Shown here: piece after piece, positions 26,050 through 35,577 of the stretch
How positions within the stretch are numbered: the stretch's first letter is position 1
Layout of the letters: each line of letters begins with the position of its first letter
Source of the DNA: Saprospiraceae bacterium
GTDB lineage: Bacteria; Bacteroidota; Bacteroidia; Chitinophagales; Saprospiraceae
Length of the DNA: 64,000 bases
Direction of reading: 5' to 3'
Assembly: GCA_028280415.1 (NCBI GenBank)
Contig: JANQLV010000079.1
Span: 32,060-96,059, forward strand
Program-made: the position numbers and the translations under genes
Notes under the pieces: generated by a model
What the model was told of the DNA's origin: nothing
The model's database searches: none
Seen by the model: only the letters and a program-made list of their open reading frames with translations

Positions 26050-26514
26050 CTAATGCGCAAGTGACAAGCTGGCCAGATCAGTGAATTCTATCGGCTGCTG
26101 CTCCTTGATCATGGTTCCCAATTGAAGTTGTGTACAAACTGTTTCACTGGGGAAAGGGCTTTTACCCTCCGCTTCATCCTTCAAACATACTGCACATACA
26201 CAAATGACATGTGCTTCGGGTAGCATATCCGTAAAAGTATAACTTCTCCCCGGATAGTTTGGATTGGCAGGATTTGTGAAATCGACTACTTGATAAGCAC
26301 TTCCATTCAGACTAATCATATAATGTATTACCGAAGAAGCGGAAGCTTCCCAAAACGCCTCTATCGTCCTTTCAGTCTCATTATAAAAAGCATTCAAGTT
26401 CATCGGCACTCCACAATCATATTCATCTGTTTCTGCTTTTAACACAGGGGTATGTTTTTCAGGAGCTGACCAACATGCACTAAGAATCAGCATACAAAAA
26501 AGTAATTTTTTCAT
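26050..26514 (-). CDS. Small lipoprotein, possible fibronectin-type fold
   Basis: This 154-residue protein begins MKKLLFCMLILSACWSAPEK, with lipobox LILSA-C. The mature part holds four cysteines (YDCGVP, VICVCAVCLKDE, ETVCTQLQ) and beta-type segments (AFWEASASSVIHYMISLNG, GRSYTFTDMLPEAHVICVC) that resemble a fibronectin type III-like domain. I recognise no specific family. It is transcribed leftward, convergent with the exported 178-residue protein. Confidence 0.65.
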   Translation of the reverse strand: MKKLLFCMLILSACWSAPEKHTPVLKAETDEYDCGVPMNLNAFYNETERTIEAFWEASASSVIHYMISLNGSAYQVVDFTNPANPNYPGRSYTFTDMLPEAHVICVCAVCLKDEAEGKSPFPSETVCTQLQLGTMIKEQQPIEFTDLASLSLAH

Positions 26515-26793
26515 AGCAAATATATTTTTAAAATAAGAAAATACTTAGAGCGCACAGGGCATCGACATCTGCTGTATACTTACATAAGCAAAAAGATTAA
26601 TTCTTGTAAATTTTTACGGTAGTACTAATTATAAAAAACAACAGGGCAGGTTTCTGCTCAGAGCCATAAATATTTATTCAGAATAAATAATGACTCCTGA
26701 CAAGAAGGTAGTGGAAAGTATATTTAAGTATCTTATCTCAATCACTTTTGCTATTGAAAAATCCTCAAACATACTTTCCAAAGGGCAAAGGCA

Positions 26794-29607
26794 TTAGTGA
26801 ACAACAATTTTCCCACTATTAATTATACCTTTTTCATCTATGATAGAGTAAAAATATACTCCGGCAGGTAAAGCGTTTCTATGAAATTCCAATCTATTAT
26901 TTTCAAATTGATCTCGCCGGATCATCTTTCCCGTAATCTCGAATACTTGCAATGTATACGGAGCTGTCTGCTCAGAAACTACCTCAAATACCGTAGAGAT
27001 ACTAAAGGGATTAGGATATACTTCTACTGCAAGCTCTGAATAGTTGAATGCTCCGACCGATACTGATATATTGCTTTCGCCAATGGTATGTAGAGTTTGA
27101 TTCGTAATCACCGGCGCATTAAAGTCGAAGAAAATTGCCGCATTATTATAGATCTCCGTTCCCAGCGGTAAGTCTCTTTTTTGTCCGACGGAAAATTGTA
27201 CAAAACCTTTTGAACCTTCCTCGTTTTCAGAAGCGGGAGGCAGGATGATATCTTTAAAAGTAAAAATAATTTTTCCGCTACCAGATATTTTAAACTCATA
27301 ACCATGGCTGCTGGCGCCCGGGCGAATCGTCGCAGGATCAAGGTGTTCTGACAAGACATCCTGAATAACTACTTTATGTGCATCTGCCGTTCCAAGGTTT
27401 TGAAAATGAATAATGTAATCTATCGGAATATTCCTTGGAATCATATGAACCATACCATGGCCTTCCGGATAAGCCCCTTTAATATTGGGATCATAGGAAG
27501 CTACTACCTCCTGGCAGGAAATATCTTTAAAAAGATCGGCATCATCCAGGGGATATTGATTAACAAAACCCAGACTCTGCTCTCCATTCAAACCTTCTCC
27601 ACAAGCTTCTATAAAGGCAGAGGGCATAGACAAGCCAGGATGGAAAGGTTCTTGTAGCGTTTCCAATCGATAGAATGTACCATCAGCTACCTGAGGAATT
27701 ACAACAGAGTCCTGTGGTTCTAAAGGTCCGAAATAATCAGAGTGCATAATCACATCATCTTCTACAACGATATACTCAAGTTCACTAGACATAGTCCCCG
27801 TTCCTACATTCCTGATCTTTAGTAAAACTTCTTCTGTTTCACATTGAGCGCTAAGTTCCAGGCTTGCACCGGACCAGGCCGGATTGGATGGAAAGCAAAA
27901 GCTATCTGGATAAATTCTGGCTTCTGAGCAAAGGGTCCGACCAAGCATTTCCGGTTCGCAGGGTAGTTCAATAGAAACATTAAAACTTGTGTCATGCTGT
28001 AAATCAACATCCCCGATATCAAAAAGGTAGGTATTCGTTCCACTTAATGAGAAGGGAACGGTTGAACCAAGTACCGCCAGATTATCATCAAAATCAATTT
28101 CTACCATTACATCTTCAGCGATCACCGTACCACTGTTTCTATATCGGACTACCATATTATCCGTCTCGCAAAGCCTGTATTCATTACTGTACATTTTGAC
28201 TTCCATAACCGGACACAGCACAATACTTTGCACAGAGAAATCAACCTGGACTGTATCAAAATTCATATCCAATTCAACCGTCTCCGTCATTACACATGCT
28301 TCCCAGTTGGCGTTTGGAGGTACTACACTCACTTCATAGGTTCCTGTATCCAATTCAATCGAATAATAACCTTGTGAATTACTCGTCCCGTAATAAGTAG
28401 TAGTAGAACTTTCCGCTTTTACAATCCAGTCTTCCAGCGCAGGATCACCAGCATCATTGCTACAATTCTCATTGATATCGTGCAGCACATAGCCTTCAAC
28501 AAAATTGGTAAATGATACTCCATTAGAGTCGGTTTTGATCAAATATAAACTTGCATCTTCTCCTTCACCATTAGCTGTTCCGGTAATGATATAGCCACCA
28601 TCGGGTGTTTGTTTGAAATCCGTAGCATAATCGTTTAAGCTTCCCCCGTAATCTTTTGTCCATGCAATGCTACCGTTATTATCCGTTTTGATTAGGTACA
28701 CATCAAAATTACGATTCGCTAATAAAGCAAAACCATTATCCATTGTTTTCAGTATATCCACTGCCATTCCAGATGAATAGGTTTGCGTCCAGATCGTATC
28801 CAGATTCGAATCGGTTTTGACTAATAGAAGGGATTGTCCGTCTTCTCCCCAAAAAAGATAATCATCATTATCCACCACCATTTTTCTCACCCGCATAGAA
28901 ATATCCAGTTGATCCGTCCAGGCAATACTACCATCTGCATTAATTTTGATAACTGCCGTTTCATAAGGCTGATTAACTGTTGAGAAATCAGTAGAACCAG
29001 CAATTAAATATCCTCCATCCGAACTTTCAACTACACTAAAATTATAAATATCTCCATCATGATTATAGCTGGTTTCCCAAATCAAATCCCCATTCTCATT
29101 AATTTTTCGGATATAAACATTATAATCGAAAATTGAAGGAATACCTTTCGCCCCAACGACTATGTAATCTCCATCCGAACTTTGAATGAGATCACTCACT
29201 GCCTCATTATAAATGGCATCACCGAATTGATGAGCCCAAAGCAGGTTACCACTTCCATCCAGTTTGAATAGCTCTATATCTTCTTCGGGTACAGCTGATA
29301 TGCGATTGCCAAAAACGTAGTTCCCATCGGCACTCTGAATGACCCGATGCCCTGCTTTTGCCAATGGTAGGGCGCTTATCTGAAAGCCATCTGAATCTGT
29401 TCGCAAAAAGCGTGTATCACCGTTAAATATACTGTAGACAACGTATTCATCATTATCAATAAATACAGCCTCGCCAAAAGCAGTTGCATAGCCTTGCATA
29501 GGATCAAAGGGCGCCGTGTAGATTCGCTCCCATCCCTGAGCATGTAGAAAAGTAGTACAGGTTACCAGAACCAATAGTAGTATAAAGTGGAGATTCCTCG
29601 ATTTCAT
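26794..29607 (-). CDS. Large T9SS cell-surface protein with beta-propeller, SdrD-B-like and DUF7619-like domains
   Basis: This 937-residue protein starts at ATG 29607 (signal peptide MKSRNLHFILLLVLVTCTTF, then LHAQ); the open frame to 29679 lacks a signal. Residues about 30-370 form repeated blades of the type 'DGGYIIxGST...YLIKTDxNG', a beta-propeller. A carboxypeptidase-like/SdrD-B module follows (about 375-450: VEGYVLHDINENCSNDAGDP), then DUF11-like strands and a DUF7619-type domain (about 690-850: VASYDPNIKGAYPEGHG, DYIIHFQNLGTADAHKVVIQ, NAAIFFDFNAPVITN). The end (about 860-937) is a type A T9SS domain (VEVYPNPFSISTVFEV, LPAGVYFYSI, GKIVVH). The product is most likely secreted or surface-attached; no catalytic motif is evident. 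Confidence 0.88.
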   Translation of the reverse strand: MKSRNLHFILLLVLVTCTTFLHAQGWERIYTAPFDPMQGYATAFGEAVFIDNDEYVVYSIFNGDTRFLRTDSDGFQISALPLAKAGHRVIQSADGNYVFGNRISAVPEEDIELFKLDGSGNLLWAHQFGDAIYNEAVSDLIQSSDGDYIVVGAKGIPSIFDYNVYIRKINENGDLIWETSYNHDGDIYNFSVVESSDGGYLIAGSTDFSTVNQPYETAVIKINADGSIAWTDQLDISMRVRKMVVDNDDYLFWGEDGQSLLLVKTDSNLDTIWTQTYSSGMAVDILKTMDNGFALLANRNFDVYLIKTDNNGSIAWTKDYGGSLNDYATDFKQTPDGGYIITGTANGEGEDASLYLIKTDSNGVSFTNFVEGYVLHDINENCSNDAGDPALEDWIVKAESSTTTYYGTSNSQGYYSIELDTGTYEVSVVPPNANWEACVMTETVELDMNFDTVQVDFSVQSIVLCPVMEVKMYSNEYRLCETDNMVVRYRNSGTVIAEDVMVEIDFDDNLAVLGSTVPFSLSGTNTYLFDIGDVDLQHDTSFNVSIELPCEPEMLGRTLCSEARIYPDSFCFPSNPAWSGASLELSAQCETEEVLLKIRNVGTGTMSSELEYIVVEDDVIMHSDYFGPLEPQDSVVIPQVADGTFYRLETLQEPFHPGLSMPSAFIEACGEGLNGEQSLGFVNQYPLDDADLFKDISCQEVVASYDPNIKGAYPEGHGMVHMIPRNIPIDYIIHFQNLGTADAHKVVIQDVLSEHLDPATIRPGASSHGYEFKISGSGKIIFTFKDIILPPASENEEGSKGFVQFSVGQKRDLPLGTEIYNNAAIFFDFNAPVITNQTLHTIGESNISVSVGAFNYSELAVEVYPNPFSISTVFEVVSEQTAPYTLQVFEITGKMIRRDQFENNRLEFHRNALPAGVYFYSIIDEKGIINSGKIVVH

Positions 29608-29812
29608 AATTTTAATTTTAAAGACCAATAGTCTTGAGTTTTCTGATTTAAAGGCTTTTGGAACATTCGCACAAAACAAAAATGCTGAAACAAGGCTTGG
29701 TTTTCAAATACATTTTTATCATTTTGCATCAACAATAAATATCTTAAAAATCAATAAACACTGATTATCAGTGTCTTACATTTTTTTTTGTCTCAAAAAT
29801 ATTAAGTGCAAA

Positions 29813-31210
29813 ATGCAAAATAGTCGACTATTTGAAGTCTTTAATACCTTTCAAAAGAAAGAAATCCATGGATTACGGAAATTTGTGCGTTCTCCTTTCT
29901 TCAATCAGAGAGCCCATGTGATGGTGCTTTTCGACTATTTGGTCCATTGTAAATTTGAAAAAAAGCAGGCTCCGATGCGGCAAGAAGCTTATGAAAAGCT
30001 ATTTCCCGATACTGTTTACGATGATCATAGGCTTCGTTTGAGTATGAGCTTACTTGTGAAAGTATTTGAAAAATATTTGGTCTGGCAGCAAGTTTCTCAA
30101 TCGACAAGTGGTACAAAAATTCAGCTGGCTCGAGCTTATCGGGAACGGAATCTTTCCAGACATTTTACGACTTCCATTGCAGAATTAAAGCAAATCCAAA
30201 ATAAGCAGATTCTTAGAAACGCTGATTATTATCAACATCAGTTTGAGCTGTTTCAAGAGGAGTATCTATTCCTTTCGGAGCAAAGCCGAATGGATGATTT
30301 GAATCTTCAGCAGGTTCAGGAAAATCTGGACATCGCCTATATCACCTCTAAACTCAGACAAAGTTGTTTTTCTATTTCCCATCAAAATATTTCCAAACGG
30401 GAATACGATTTTGGTTTACTAACTTCCATTCTTAGTTATATTGAGCAAAGCGATTTGTTAGTAATACCGGCTATCTCCGTTTATTATTATTGTTATAATG
30501 CATTGATCAATCCTAAAAACTATACTTATTTTGAGCAATTCAAAAAACTGATTTTTGAACATCAGTCAAAATTTCCCAAGGGTGAGATTCGCGACTTGTT
30601 TTTGCTTGCTGCAAATTATTGTATTCGACAGCTTAACCAGGGGGAAAAACGATTTGCCCGGGAAGGTCTGAGCATTTACAAGGAAGGTTTGAAAAATGAG
30701 GTGCTTTTTTTAAACGGGAGTTTATCCCGGTTTACTTATCGGAATATTGTAGCAAAAGCAATTGTTTCCAAGGATTTTAATTGGGCAGAAAGCTTCATCC
30801 AAAAACATACGGAAAAACTTGCCGAAAAATATCGCGAGAGTACTTATTGTTTTAATCTCGCCTGGCTGGAATACGAAAGAGGAAATCTCGATAAGGCACT
30901 GGAACTCTTACATCAAACCCACTTTGCCGATTTGTTACTCAATCTTTCCGCTAAAACTATCGCCATGAAAATATATTATCAGCTGGAAGCCTTTGAATTA
31001 CTTTATTCTCACCTAGAGGCTATGAAGAAATTTATCAATCGGAAAGAGCTTATTGCCTATCACAAAAATAATTATATCAATACCATCAAGTTTACAAAAA
31101 AGCTGCTGGAACTTCCTCCATCCAGCCGGGAAGCCCGAAAAGCCCTCCGAGAAGAAATCACCAATACTGCTTCTGTTGCCGAAAAGAACTGGCTTTTATC
31201 TCAGTTATAA
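29813..31210 (+). CDS. Conserved helical-repeat protein, unknown function
   Basis: This is a 465-residue protein without a signal peptide. ATG 29813 (MQNSRLFEVFNTFQKKEIHG) is preferred over a GTG at 29771. The chain is almost entirely alpha-helical, with TPR-like pairs toward the end (YCFNLAWLEYERGNLDKALE, LLHQTHFADLLLNLSAKTIA). The N-terminus includes LRKFVRSPFFNQRAHVMVLF, which looks like its most conserved block. I associate this type of protein with Bacteroidota genomes but cannot name a function. It converges with rof, four bases apart. Confidence 0.75.
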   Translation: MQNSRLFEVFNTFQKKEIHGLRKFVRSPFFNQRAHVMVLFDYLVHCKFEKKQAPMRQEAYEKLFPDTVYDDHRLRLSMSLLVKVFEKYLVWQQVSQSTSGTKIQLARAYRERNLSRHFTTSIAELKQIQNKQILRNADYYQHQFELFQEEYLFLSEQSRMDDLNLQQVQENLDIAYITSKLRQSCFSISHQNISKREYDFGLLTSILSYIEQSDLLVIPAISVYYYCYNALINPKNYTYFEQFKKLIFEHQSKFPKGEIRDLFLLAANYCIRQLNQGEKRFAREGLSIYKEGLKNEVLFLNGSLSRFTYRNIVAKAIVSKDFNWAESFIQKHTEKLAEKYRESTYCFNLAWLEYERGNLDKALELLHQTHFADLLLNLSAKTIAMKIYYQLEAFELLYSHLEAMKKFINRKELIAYHKNNYINTIKFTKKLLELPPSSREARKALREEITNTASVAEKNWLLSQL

Positions 31211-31214
31211 TTTT

Positions 31215-31469
31215 TTAACCCCCACAGTTCCCATAAAATTGAGTATCGTTGATGCTAAGGATTTGATCCAGGCGAATTTCAGTATCATCAGGTAGAAGCA
31301 AAAATTCTTCCTTATTTCTGGTCACCAGGTTTTTGATAATGCTATTGACAGTTTTTACCGATTGTCCGGGTTCAAAAAAGGCAATTTTCACCGGCTCTTT
31401 ACGAGAAGCATAAACTTCCAGCACATCGTAGAACTGACAAGCAATTGGTTTATATTTTTCTTTTTCCAT
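31215..31469 (-). CDS. rof: Rof-family Rho-binding antiterminator
   Basis: This 84-residue protein resembles E. coli Rof (YaeO), which binds Rho and inhibits transcription termination. Matching segments are YKPIACQFYDVLEVYASRKE (compare YxPIxCxxYDxLE), PVKIAFFEPG and the end FLLLPDDTEIRLDQILSIND. The fold is Sm-like. ATG 31469 gives the family N-terminus MEKEKYKPI and places the gene 4 bp after the malic enzyme stop. The frame extends to 31511, but that would overlap the malic enzyme. The tight spacing implies co-transcription with malic enzyme, an unusual partner. Confidence 0.85.
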   Translation of the reverse strand: MEKEKYKPIACQFYDVLEVYASRKEPVKIAFFEPGQSVKTVNSIIKNLVTRNKEEFLLLPDDTEIRLDQILSINDTQFYGNCGG

Positions 31470-31473
31470 TCTT

Positions 31474-32655
31474 TTAACTTTGCGAAGCCATAGCCGCATT
31501 TTTAACAGCACCGGCTACTTTCCAGGCAACTTCTTCATTCAGAGTAGCCGGAATGACCATTTCCCGCGTCGGATTCGCTACACAATCGGCAATAGCAAAA
31601 GCAGCAGCAAGTTTCATACCCGGGGTAATTTTCTTAGCTCTGGCATCCAGGGCGCCACGGAAAATTCCCGGAAAGCCAAGTACATTATTCACCTGATTCG
31701 GCAAATCACTCCGCCCTGTTCCTACAATGGCAGCGCCTCCCTGATAAGCTTCTTCGGGCATAATTTCCGGAATCGGATTTGCCAAAGCGAAAATAATCGA
31801 GTCATCCGCCATCGTAGCAATGTCTTCCTTTTTCAAAATATCTCCAATACTCACTCCGATAAAGACATCCGCATCAACGATGGCATCTTTTAAACTACCT
31901 TTTTGATTTTCTATATTCGAATAAGTCAGTAATTCCTGTTTAACGGCATTCAGGTCCGTCCTTTCCGTATGAATAATCCCTTTACTATCACAACAGATCA
32001 CATCGCGTACAGCGATACATTCTTTGGAGTCCTGATTATCAACACAGCGCAATAACCTGGCAATAGCAACACCTGCCGCTCCTGCGCCATTGATCACGAC
32101 TTTTAGATTAAAAATGCTTTTCTTTAATACTTTTGTAGCATTGATCAGCGCTGCCAGTACGACTATAGCGGTACCGTGCTGATCATCATGAAAAACCGGA
32201 ATGCCCAATTCCTGCAATCGACTTTCGATCTCAAAACTTCTCGGTGCAGAAATGTCTTCCAGATTGACCCCGCCAAAAACCGGAGCGATCATTTGTACCG
32301 CCCGGATAATCTCCTCCGTATCCTGTGTATCCAGGCAAATCGGAAAAGCATCAATCCCTGCAAAACGCTTAAATAATAATGCTTTCCCTTCCATTACCGG
32401 AATCGCTGCCTTTGCCCCAATATTCCCCAATCCCAAAACGGCCGAGCCATCCGACACTATCGCCACTGTATTTCCCTTGATGGTGTAATCGTATACACTT
32501 TCCGGATACTCCGCAATCGCTTTACAAGGTTCTGCTACTCCCGGAGAATAGGCTAAAGAAAGATCATCTGTGGTCCGCACATCCATCTTGGGAACGACTT
32601 TGATTTTACCTTTTAATCTTTGATGCAAGCGAAGTGACTCTTTGAAATAATCCAT
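31474..32655 (-). CDS. NAD(P)-dependent malic enzyme, short form
   Basis: The enzyme decarboxylates malate to pyruvate with reduction of NAD(P). At 393 residues it is the short bacterial type without the phosphotransacetylase-like C-terminal domain of MaeB. Signatures are DLSLAYSPGVAEPCKAI (catalytic Tyr), LFKRFAGIDAFPICLDT (catalytic Lys), VFHDDQHGTAIVVLAAL (metal site) and the Rossmann loop VVINGAGAAGVAIARLL. IFALANPIPEIMPEEAY is typical of the family. It is preceded 50 bp upstream by a nitrilase gene and followed after 4 bp by rof. Cofactor preference cannot be read with certainty. Confidence 0.93.
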   Translation of the reverse strand: MDYFKESLRLHQRLKGKIKVVPKMDVRTTDDLSLAYSPGVAEPCKAIAEYPESVYDYTIKGNTVAIVSDGSAVLGLGNIGAKAAIPVMEGKALLFKRFAGIDAFPICLDTQDTEEIIRAVQMIAPVFGGVNLEDISAPRSFEIESRLQELGIPVFHDDQHGTAIVVLAALINATKVLKKSIFNLKVVINGAGAAGVAIARLLRCVDNQDSKECIAVRDVICCDSKGIIHTERTDLNAVKQELLTYSNIENQKGSLKDAIVDADVFIGVSIGDILKKEDIATMADDSIIFALANPIPEIMPEEAYQGGAAIVGTGRSDLPNQVNNVLGFPGIFRGALDARAKKITPGMKLAAAFAIADCVANPTREMVIPATLNEEVAWKVAGAVKNAAMASQS

Positions 32656-32705
32656 ACTATTTTGATATCCGGTTGTAAAACAAATTTTAAAGCAGAAAAG
32701 ATATT

Positions 32706-33641
32706 TTATTCATTGGTCCTGATCTTAAAATCAAAAACATCCGGCCTTTGATAGTGCCCGGATACGTCTAATGTCATTGATTCCTTCAGGATACGATCCA
32801 TTTCATCCATTTCACAATAAAAAGTCCCGTCGAGATCGTATTGAGGTTCCATTAAAAAATGCCCATCCGGGCCAATTACCGAACTCCCTCCATTCAGCAC
32901 TACTGCATTCGGATGATTAGCAATATGATCCGGTAATTCGAGTTCGGAGGGGAAATCCCGGCCATACATAATCTGCCCCACGGCAATTACATAACAGCGG
33001 CCCTCGAAAGCATAAGACCGGCTGGCAATTTGCAACATCTCATGTACCCTGGGCCAAAGTGCGATATGAATATGTTCTCCGGAATTATGCATAGCCTGGC
33101 GGGTTAATGGCATCCAGTGTTCCCAACAAATCAATCCGCCCACTCTCCCTACAGCTGTATCGACAGCTTCAAGGCCACTGCCATCACCAAGTCCATAGAG
33201 TAGTTTTTCGGTATAAGTAGGCATCAGTTTTCGTCGATGATTTGCTATTTGCCCCTGTTCATCAATAATCAGCATAGAATTATAAATGGTTCGGTTTCCC
33301 GGACCACTATGAACCACTTCGTTAATTCCGGTTACAATGACCATTTTGTGTTCTTTGGCTACTTTGCAAAGCTGTTCGGTCTCAGGACCGGGAACCCTGA
33401 TACTATTTTGGTACATCCGGGCAAAGACGGCTTTGGTAGGTTCATGATCCCAAACCGCATACATATTGCAATGATCCAGCCAGGCAGGATATCCGGTAAG
33501 CCAGGTTTCTCCAAAGACAATCAAATCCGTTTTTTCATTGGCTGCATCACTAATGATATCCATCATTTTTTCCATGCTCGCCGAAATATCCAGATAAACC
33601 GGACCTTCTTGTACAATGGCTATTTTGAAAGCTTTATTCAT
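32706..33641 (-). CDS. Nitrilase-family carbon-nitrogen hydrolase
   Basis: This 311-residue enzyme has the nitrilase-superfamily triad Glu45 (VFGETWLTGYPAW), Lys138 (NHRRKLMPTYTEK) and Cys172 (GGLICWEHWMPLTR). The GETWLTGYP, RRKLMPT and CWEH contexts fit true nitrilases, which turn nitriles into acids and ammonia, rather than the amidase branches. Length and the C-terminal GGSSVIGPDGHF / SGHYQRPDVF segments agree. A -7-like TACCTTTG on the minus strand (33776-33783) lies about 135 bp upstream, so it may head a nitrilase-malic enzyme-rof transcript. Natural substrate is unknown. Confidence 0.9.
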   Translation of the reverse strand: MNKAFKIAIVQEGPVYLDISASMEKMMDIISDAANEKTDLIVFGETWLTGYPAWLDHCNMYAVWDHEPTKAVFARMYQNSIRVPGPETEQLCKVAKEHKMVIVTGINEVVHSGPGNRTIYNSMLIIDEQGQIANHRRKLMPTYTEKLLYGLGDGSGLEAVDTAVGRVGGLICWEHWMPLTRQAMHNSGEHIHIALWPRVHEMLQIASRSYAFEGRCYVIAVGQIMYGRDFPSELELPDHIANHPNAVVLNGGSSVIGPDGHFLMEPQYDLDGTFYCEMDEMDRILKESMTLDVSGHYQRPDVFDFKIRTNE

Positions 33642-33775
33642 ATTTTAGAATACTTGAACCTATGGTAATTTTCTGACACAGGGTACACAAAGTATTGATT
33701 ACAAAACCATATGGGAATCTCTCCAAAAGTGTCTTTTCCAGCCAGGCTATATTGATTCTATAGCGCGCTACACCT

Positions 33776-33783
33776 CAAAGGTA
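33776..33783 (-). promoter_or_regulatory. Possible -7 box of the nitrilase transcript
   Basis: The minus strand reads TACCTTTG, a perfect TAnnTTTG. No TTG sits at the usual 19-23 bp upstream, so the assignment is tentative. Confidence 0.35.
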
Positions 33784-33831
33784 ACGAACCATTGATATTA
33801 ATAGTAATAAAATAAGTGGTACTTAAGCATA

Positions 33832-35049
33832 TTAAGGAATTTCCTCCAAACTCGTATTAATGCGGATTTCACTTTCCAGAGTTCGGTGTACCGGACACTT
33901 GTTTGCGATATCTAAAAGTCTCATTCTCTGTTCTGCGGTGAGATTTCCTTCCAGTTCTATGATCCGGTCAAAGTGATCCAGGCGACCTTCCTTATTCTCG
34001 CAAGTCATGCAATCATCAACGTAACGCTTTCCGTGATCCAGATGTACTTTGACCTCCTTTAGATCCCAGCCCTTTCTACGAGCATACATTTGCAAGGTCA
34101 TTGCCGTACAGGCTCCGAGGGCAGCCGATAAAAGCTGATAAGGTGATGGACCAAAATCATCCCCATTCACTTCTTCGGCTTCATCCGCGAGTATACCATG
34201 ATTCCCGGCAATGATTTCAGTGGTATAGCCAATTTCTCCCAGTTTTGCAACTACTTGTCGGTCTGTTTTGAGCGTATCTTTTTTGGGTAAGTTCAGGTAA
34301 CGAGTAGCCCAGGAAGCAATCAAACTCCCGGCATAAGCCGCATCGTTTTTATTGGAAAGCATATGATCGGCCCCATCCAGCGTCACAAAGCTTTTCGGAT
34401 GATAGGAAGCGTGATAAATTTTTGCAGCATTTTCAATTTCCACTATGCGATCTTGTGGTGAATGCAGAATCAGTATCGGTTTACGAAGCGTTCTCAGGGT
34501 TTCAAACATATTTTTGCTACGAATATCATCGAGAAACTCTTTCTTGATCGTAAAAATTCTTCCACCTACGTTTACCCGAGCAGCTCCATTAGCCTCAATG
34601 GTCTCCAGGCTATCAGCTAAAAGGTGGCTAACGTGCTCAGGCTCGGAAGGTGTTCCAATCGTAGCAATCGTCAAAACAGACTCAAGGCGAGCAGCTGCAA
34701 AAATTGCCGCAGCACCTCCCAGAGAATGACCGATTATGATTTTAGGTGCTTGGTAATTGTCTTCCAAATATTTAGCTGCAGCGATCAAATCTTCAACATT
34801 AGAACTGAATGTAGTATCTGCAAAGTCCCCTTCGCTATCGCCCAGTCCCGTGAAGTCGAATCGAAGTACCGCAACCCCATCCAGTGTCAATGCCCGGCTA
34901 ATATGACGGGTCGCTATAAGATTTTTGTTTCCGGTAAAAACATGTGCAAATAAAGCAAAAGAATGTGGATGTTGATTTGCCGGCAATTCTAATTTAGCGG
35001 ATAGTTTATATCCAAGTGCATTGGTAAACTCCACTTTGTGGGATTTCAT
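33832..35049 (-). CDS. Alpha/beta hydrolase fused to an OsmC-type peroxidase domain
   Basis: This 405-residue fusion has a serine hydrolase domain (about 1-250: FALFAHVFTGNK, VLRFDFTGLGDSEGDF, nucleophile in IIGHSLGGAAAIFA, ILHSPQDRIVEI, LDGADHMLSN). The OsmC/Ohr domain (about 260-405) has redox cysteines in LGACTAMTLQMYARRKGW and ANKCPVHRTLES. OsmC domains reduce organic hydroperoxides at a Cys pair. The fusion type is known in bacteria but its combined role is unclear, perhaps hydrolysis of peroxidised or thiol esters. It lies 93 bp downstream of a bacilliredoxin gene on the same strand, consistent with a thiol/peroxide stress group. Confidence 0.92.
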   Translation of the reverse strand: MKSHKVEFTNALGYKLSAKLELPANQHPHSFALFAHVFTGNKNLIATRHISRALTLDGVAVLRFDFTGLGDSEGDFADTTFSSNVEDLIAAAKYLEDNYQAPKIIIGHSLGGAAAIFAAARLESVLTIATIGTPSEPEHVSHLLADSLETIEANGAARVNVGGRIFTIKKEFLDDIRSKNMFETLRTLRKPILILHSPQDRIVEIENAAKIYHASYHPKSFVTLDGADHMLSNKNDAAYAGSLIASWATRYLNLPKKDTLKTDRQVVAKLGEIGYTTEIIAGNHGILADEAEEVNGDDFGPSPYQLLSAALGACTAMTLQMYARRKGWDLKEVKVHLDHGKRYVDDCMTCENKEGRLDHFDRIIELEGNLTAEQRMRLLDIANKCPVHRTLESEIRINTSLEEIP

Positions 35050-35142
35050 AGATTGTAGTTTTCGAATTTAGATAATTGATACTTGCTTCTGTTTAAACAA
35101 AAGTGAATTACATTTTTAATGTTTTGAAATAGTACCTATTCG

Positions 35143-35523
35143 CTATACGGCTTTACGCAAAGCTGCAACACTTATGGCATGATGGGAAGTATCAAAAACA
35201 GCTTTCCCGTCCTTAACCACTATTACCTGAGGCGACTGGTGCATAACCCCCAGCATACTGGCAATATCATTAGAAATCGAACGATAGCTGAGTAAGTCCA
35301 GGTAATAAAAAGACAATTCTCCTTTATCAAAATCCCATTGCTGTTCCAGGCGATACTTTGCGCCTGCACTAATTCCGCAAGTTACACTATGTTTAAACAG
35401 TACAACTGTTTTTTCATAAGACTCATCCAAAGCTGCTTTTAACTGTAAGTCCGTCTCTATAAGCTGCCAGTCTTGGTGAATTCCCGAGTCTCTAGCATTT
35501 CTAAACTGATCTAAAAATCCCAT
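35143..35523 (-). CDS. ytxJ: YtxJ-type monothiol bacilliredoxin
   Basis: This 126-residue thioredoxin-fold protein of the YtxJ (BrxC) family has VVLFKHSVTCGISAGAKYR, with a single active-site cysteine in TCGIS, and then HQSPQVIVVKDGKAVFDTSH (cis-Pro loop and FDTSHH end). In Firmicutes the family removes bacillithiol from oxidised proteins. Its presence suggests that this organism uses bacillithiol or a similar low-molecular-weight thiol, though synthesis genes (bshA/B/C) are not in the window. Neighbours are the OsmC fusion downstream and a MOSC protein upstream, all leftward. Confidence 0.9.
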   Translation of the reverse strand: MGFLDQFRNARDSGIHQDWQLIETDLQLKAALDESYEKTVVLFKHSVTCGISAGAKYRLEQQWDFDKGELSFYYLDLLSYRSISNDIASMLGVMHQSPQVIVVKDGKAVFDTSHHAISVAALRKAV

Positions 35524-35577
35524 TTTATTTTGAGCTTTAAATTTTTAATGAATTGAAGTAATGTAAATTATTTGAAA

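Noticed and set aside
26713..26779. 9-bp inverted repeat GGAAAGTAT/ATACTTTCC downstream of the T9SS propeller gene
   Set aside because: The arms are 49 bp apart without a T-run; the structure is too open to call a terminator or operator.
27376..27657. Open frames opposite the large surface-protein gene, and many similar ones elsewhere
   Set aside because: They lie wholly inside longer, well-supported genes and lack any family resemblance.
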